Source: Marinomonas ostreistagni
Lineage (GTDB): Bacteria > Pseudomonadota > Gammaproteobacteria > Pseudomonadales > Marinomonadaceae
Assembly (NCBI RefSeq): GCF_016461785.1
Contig: NZ_JAEMUH010000008.1
Location: 124,001-188,000, forward strand
DNA length: 64,000 nucleotides
Reading direction: 5' to 3'
The translations under genes and the position numbers were made by a program. Position 1 is the first letter of the stretch. Each line of letters begins with the position of its first letter. The notes under the pieces are model-generated. The model worked only from the letters and a program-made list of their open reading frames with translations. It searched no databases and was not told where the DNA came from. Shown here piece by piece: positions 63,358 to 64,000 of this stretch.

Positions 63358-64000
63358 TTAAGCCGTCTTACGAATCGGAAGAGTGTAAGCGATCAAGAAT
63401 AGAAGCGCTGCACAGACAACCACACTTGGGCCAGTTGGTGTATCCCAATGATACGACGCCCACAAGCCACCACACACCGACAAACACCCTAATACGCCTG
63501 CCATAGACGCCATCTGCACGGGGGTTTGTGAGAGCTTACGTGAGGTCGCCGCCGGAATGATCATCAAAGACGTAATCAGCAACACACCCACGATCTTCAT
63601 CGCCACCGCGATGACCACCGCCACCAACAGCATTAGCAACAGGCGGATGGCTTCAACTGGATAACCTTCCACTTTCGCCAACTCTTCGTTCACGGTCAGA
63701 GCCAGCAAAGGACGCCAGAAGGTCACTAACAAGCTCATCACTAATAAGCCGCCGCCATAAATCCAATATAAGTCTGTCTGACTGATGGCAAGCAAATCAC
63801 CAAATAAGTACGCCATCAGATCAATGCGCACATTGTCCAAAAAGCTAACCGCCACCAGTCCCAGCGACAAAGCGGAGTGGGCTAAGATGCCCAGCAATGT
63901 ATCCGTCGCAATGATGTGTTTTTTCTGCAACGCCACCAGTACCAATGCCAAGCCAACACACAGCACCACAATGGCGAAGTTCAAATTAATATCCAACAAG
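63358..64000 (-). CDS. znuB: Zinc ABC transporter permease, 5' part cut by window edge
   Basis: About 213 residues visible of a permease of the ABC-3 family; compared with ZnuB of E. coli about the first 50 residues are missing beyond the window. Motifs TDTLLGILAHSALSLGLV, DLMAYLFGDLLA, VEGYPVEAIRLLLMLL and ITSLMIIPAATSRKLSQTP (a mixed Ala/Thr core of the family) are clear. With ZnuA and ZnuC it imports zinc across the inner membrane. The visible internal ATG at 63999 is not the true start. The manganese permease family is similar, but the sequence is closest to ZnuB. Confidence 0.92.
   Translation of the reverse strand, partial: LLDINLNFAIVVLCVGLALVLVALQKKHIIATDTLLGILAHSALSLGLVAVSFLDNVRIDLMAYLFGDLLAISQTDLYWIYGGGLLVMSLLVTFWRPLLALTVNEELAKVEGYPVEAIRLLLMLLVAVVIAVAMKIVGVLLITSLMIIPAATSRKLSQTPVQMASMAGVLGCLSVCGGLWASYHWDTPTGPSVVVCAALLFLIAYTLPIRKTA

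Overview
The window looks like chromosome of a marine gammaproteobacterium of the Oceanospirillales, most like Marinomonas. This rests on gene order and protein flavour (mrcA divergent from a competence/pilus secretin cluster followed by aroK-aroB-damX and gltBD; TRAP transport; many c-di-GMP proteins; prlC-yheV), not on any database search. No rRNA, tRNA, CRISPR array, insertion sequence or prophage was recognised. Both ends cut a gene: the 5' end holds the N-terminal part of a xanthine dehydrogenase small subunit, and the 3' end cuts the zinc permease gene znuB.

Layout. 1-3.5 kb (mostly minus strand): xdhA (partial), a DUF2059 periplasmic protein, an M23 peptidase, an orphan ParA/TraL-like ATPase and an FMN reductase. 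3.6-5.2 kb: a noticeably AT-rich pair, a cupin and a PAP2-type membrane phosphatase. 5.2-17.6 kb: minus-strand run gltD-gltB, then damX-like, aroB, aroK, a short HofQ/ComE-like secretin and two reduced PilN/PilO-PilP-like genes, with mrcA (PBP1A) divergent. 20.3-26.8 kb: ugpBAEC-ugpQ-deoR-HAD, a glycerol-3-phosphate/glycerophosphodiester uptake operon with a likely operator array. 28-35.2 kb: LysR, a DUF1445 protein, a TRAP transporter and pxpABC, which together read as a 5-oxoproline (possibly D-glutamate) uptake and catabolism operon.

35.4-41.5 kb: a periplasmic binding protein with no transporter, a hybrid histidine kinase and a REC-HD-GYP protein, probably a ligand-to-c-di-GMP signalling unit. 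41.7-44 kb: ahpC-ahpF. 44-48 kb: small membrane proteins, an EamA exporter, a membrane-anchored AraC regulator with an operator array, and gcvR. 48.2-55.1 kb: a second signalling block (REC-GGDEF*-EAL, SBP-type hybrid kinase, membrane GGDEF-EAL). 55.2-59.5 kb: DUF3750 lipoprotein, yheV, prlC, gamma-carbonic anhydrase and a CxxxC protein; the prlC-yheV gap carries two inverted copies of a structured repeat.

59.6-63.2 kb is the most interesting region: an ECF sigma factor with a tiny zinc-finger anti-sigma, then a bufferin-type RiPP operon (bufA DUF2282 precursor, bufB DUF692/MNIO enzyme, bufC DUF2063 partner, DoxX membrane protein). A similar promoter-like motif (TGTAA...CGTC) precedes both the sigma gene and bufA, suggesting that the sigma factor drives itself and the copper/metal-stress peptide. 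The operon ends at a strong terminator facing znuB.
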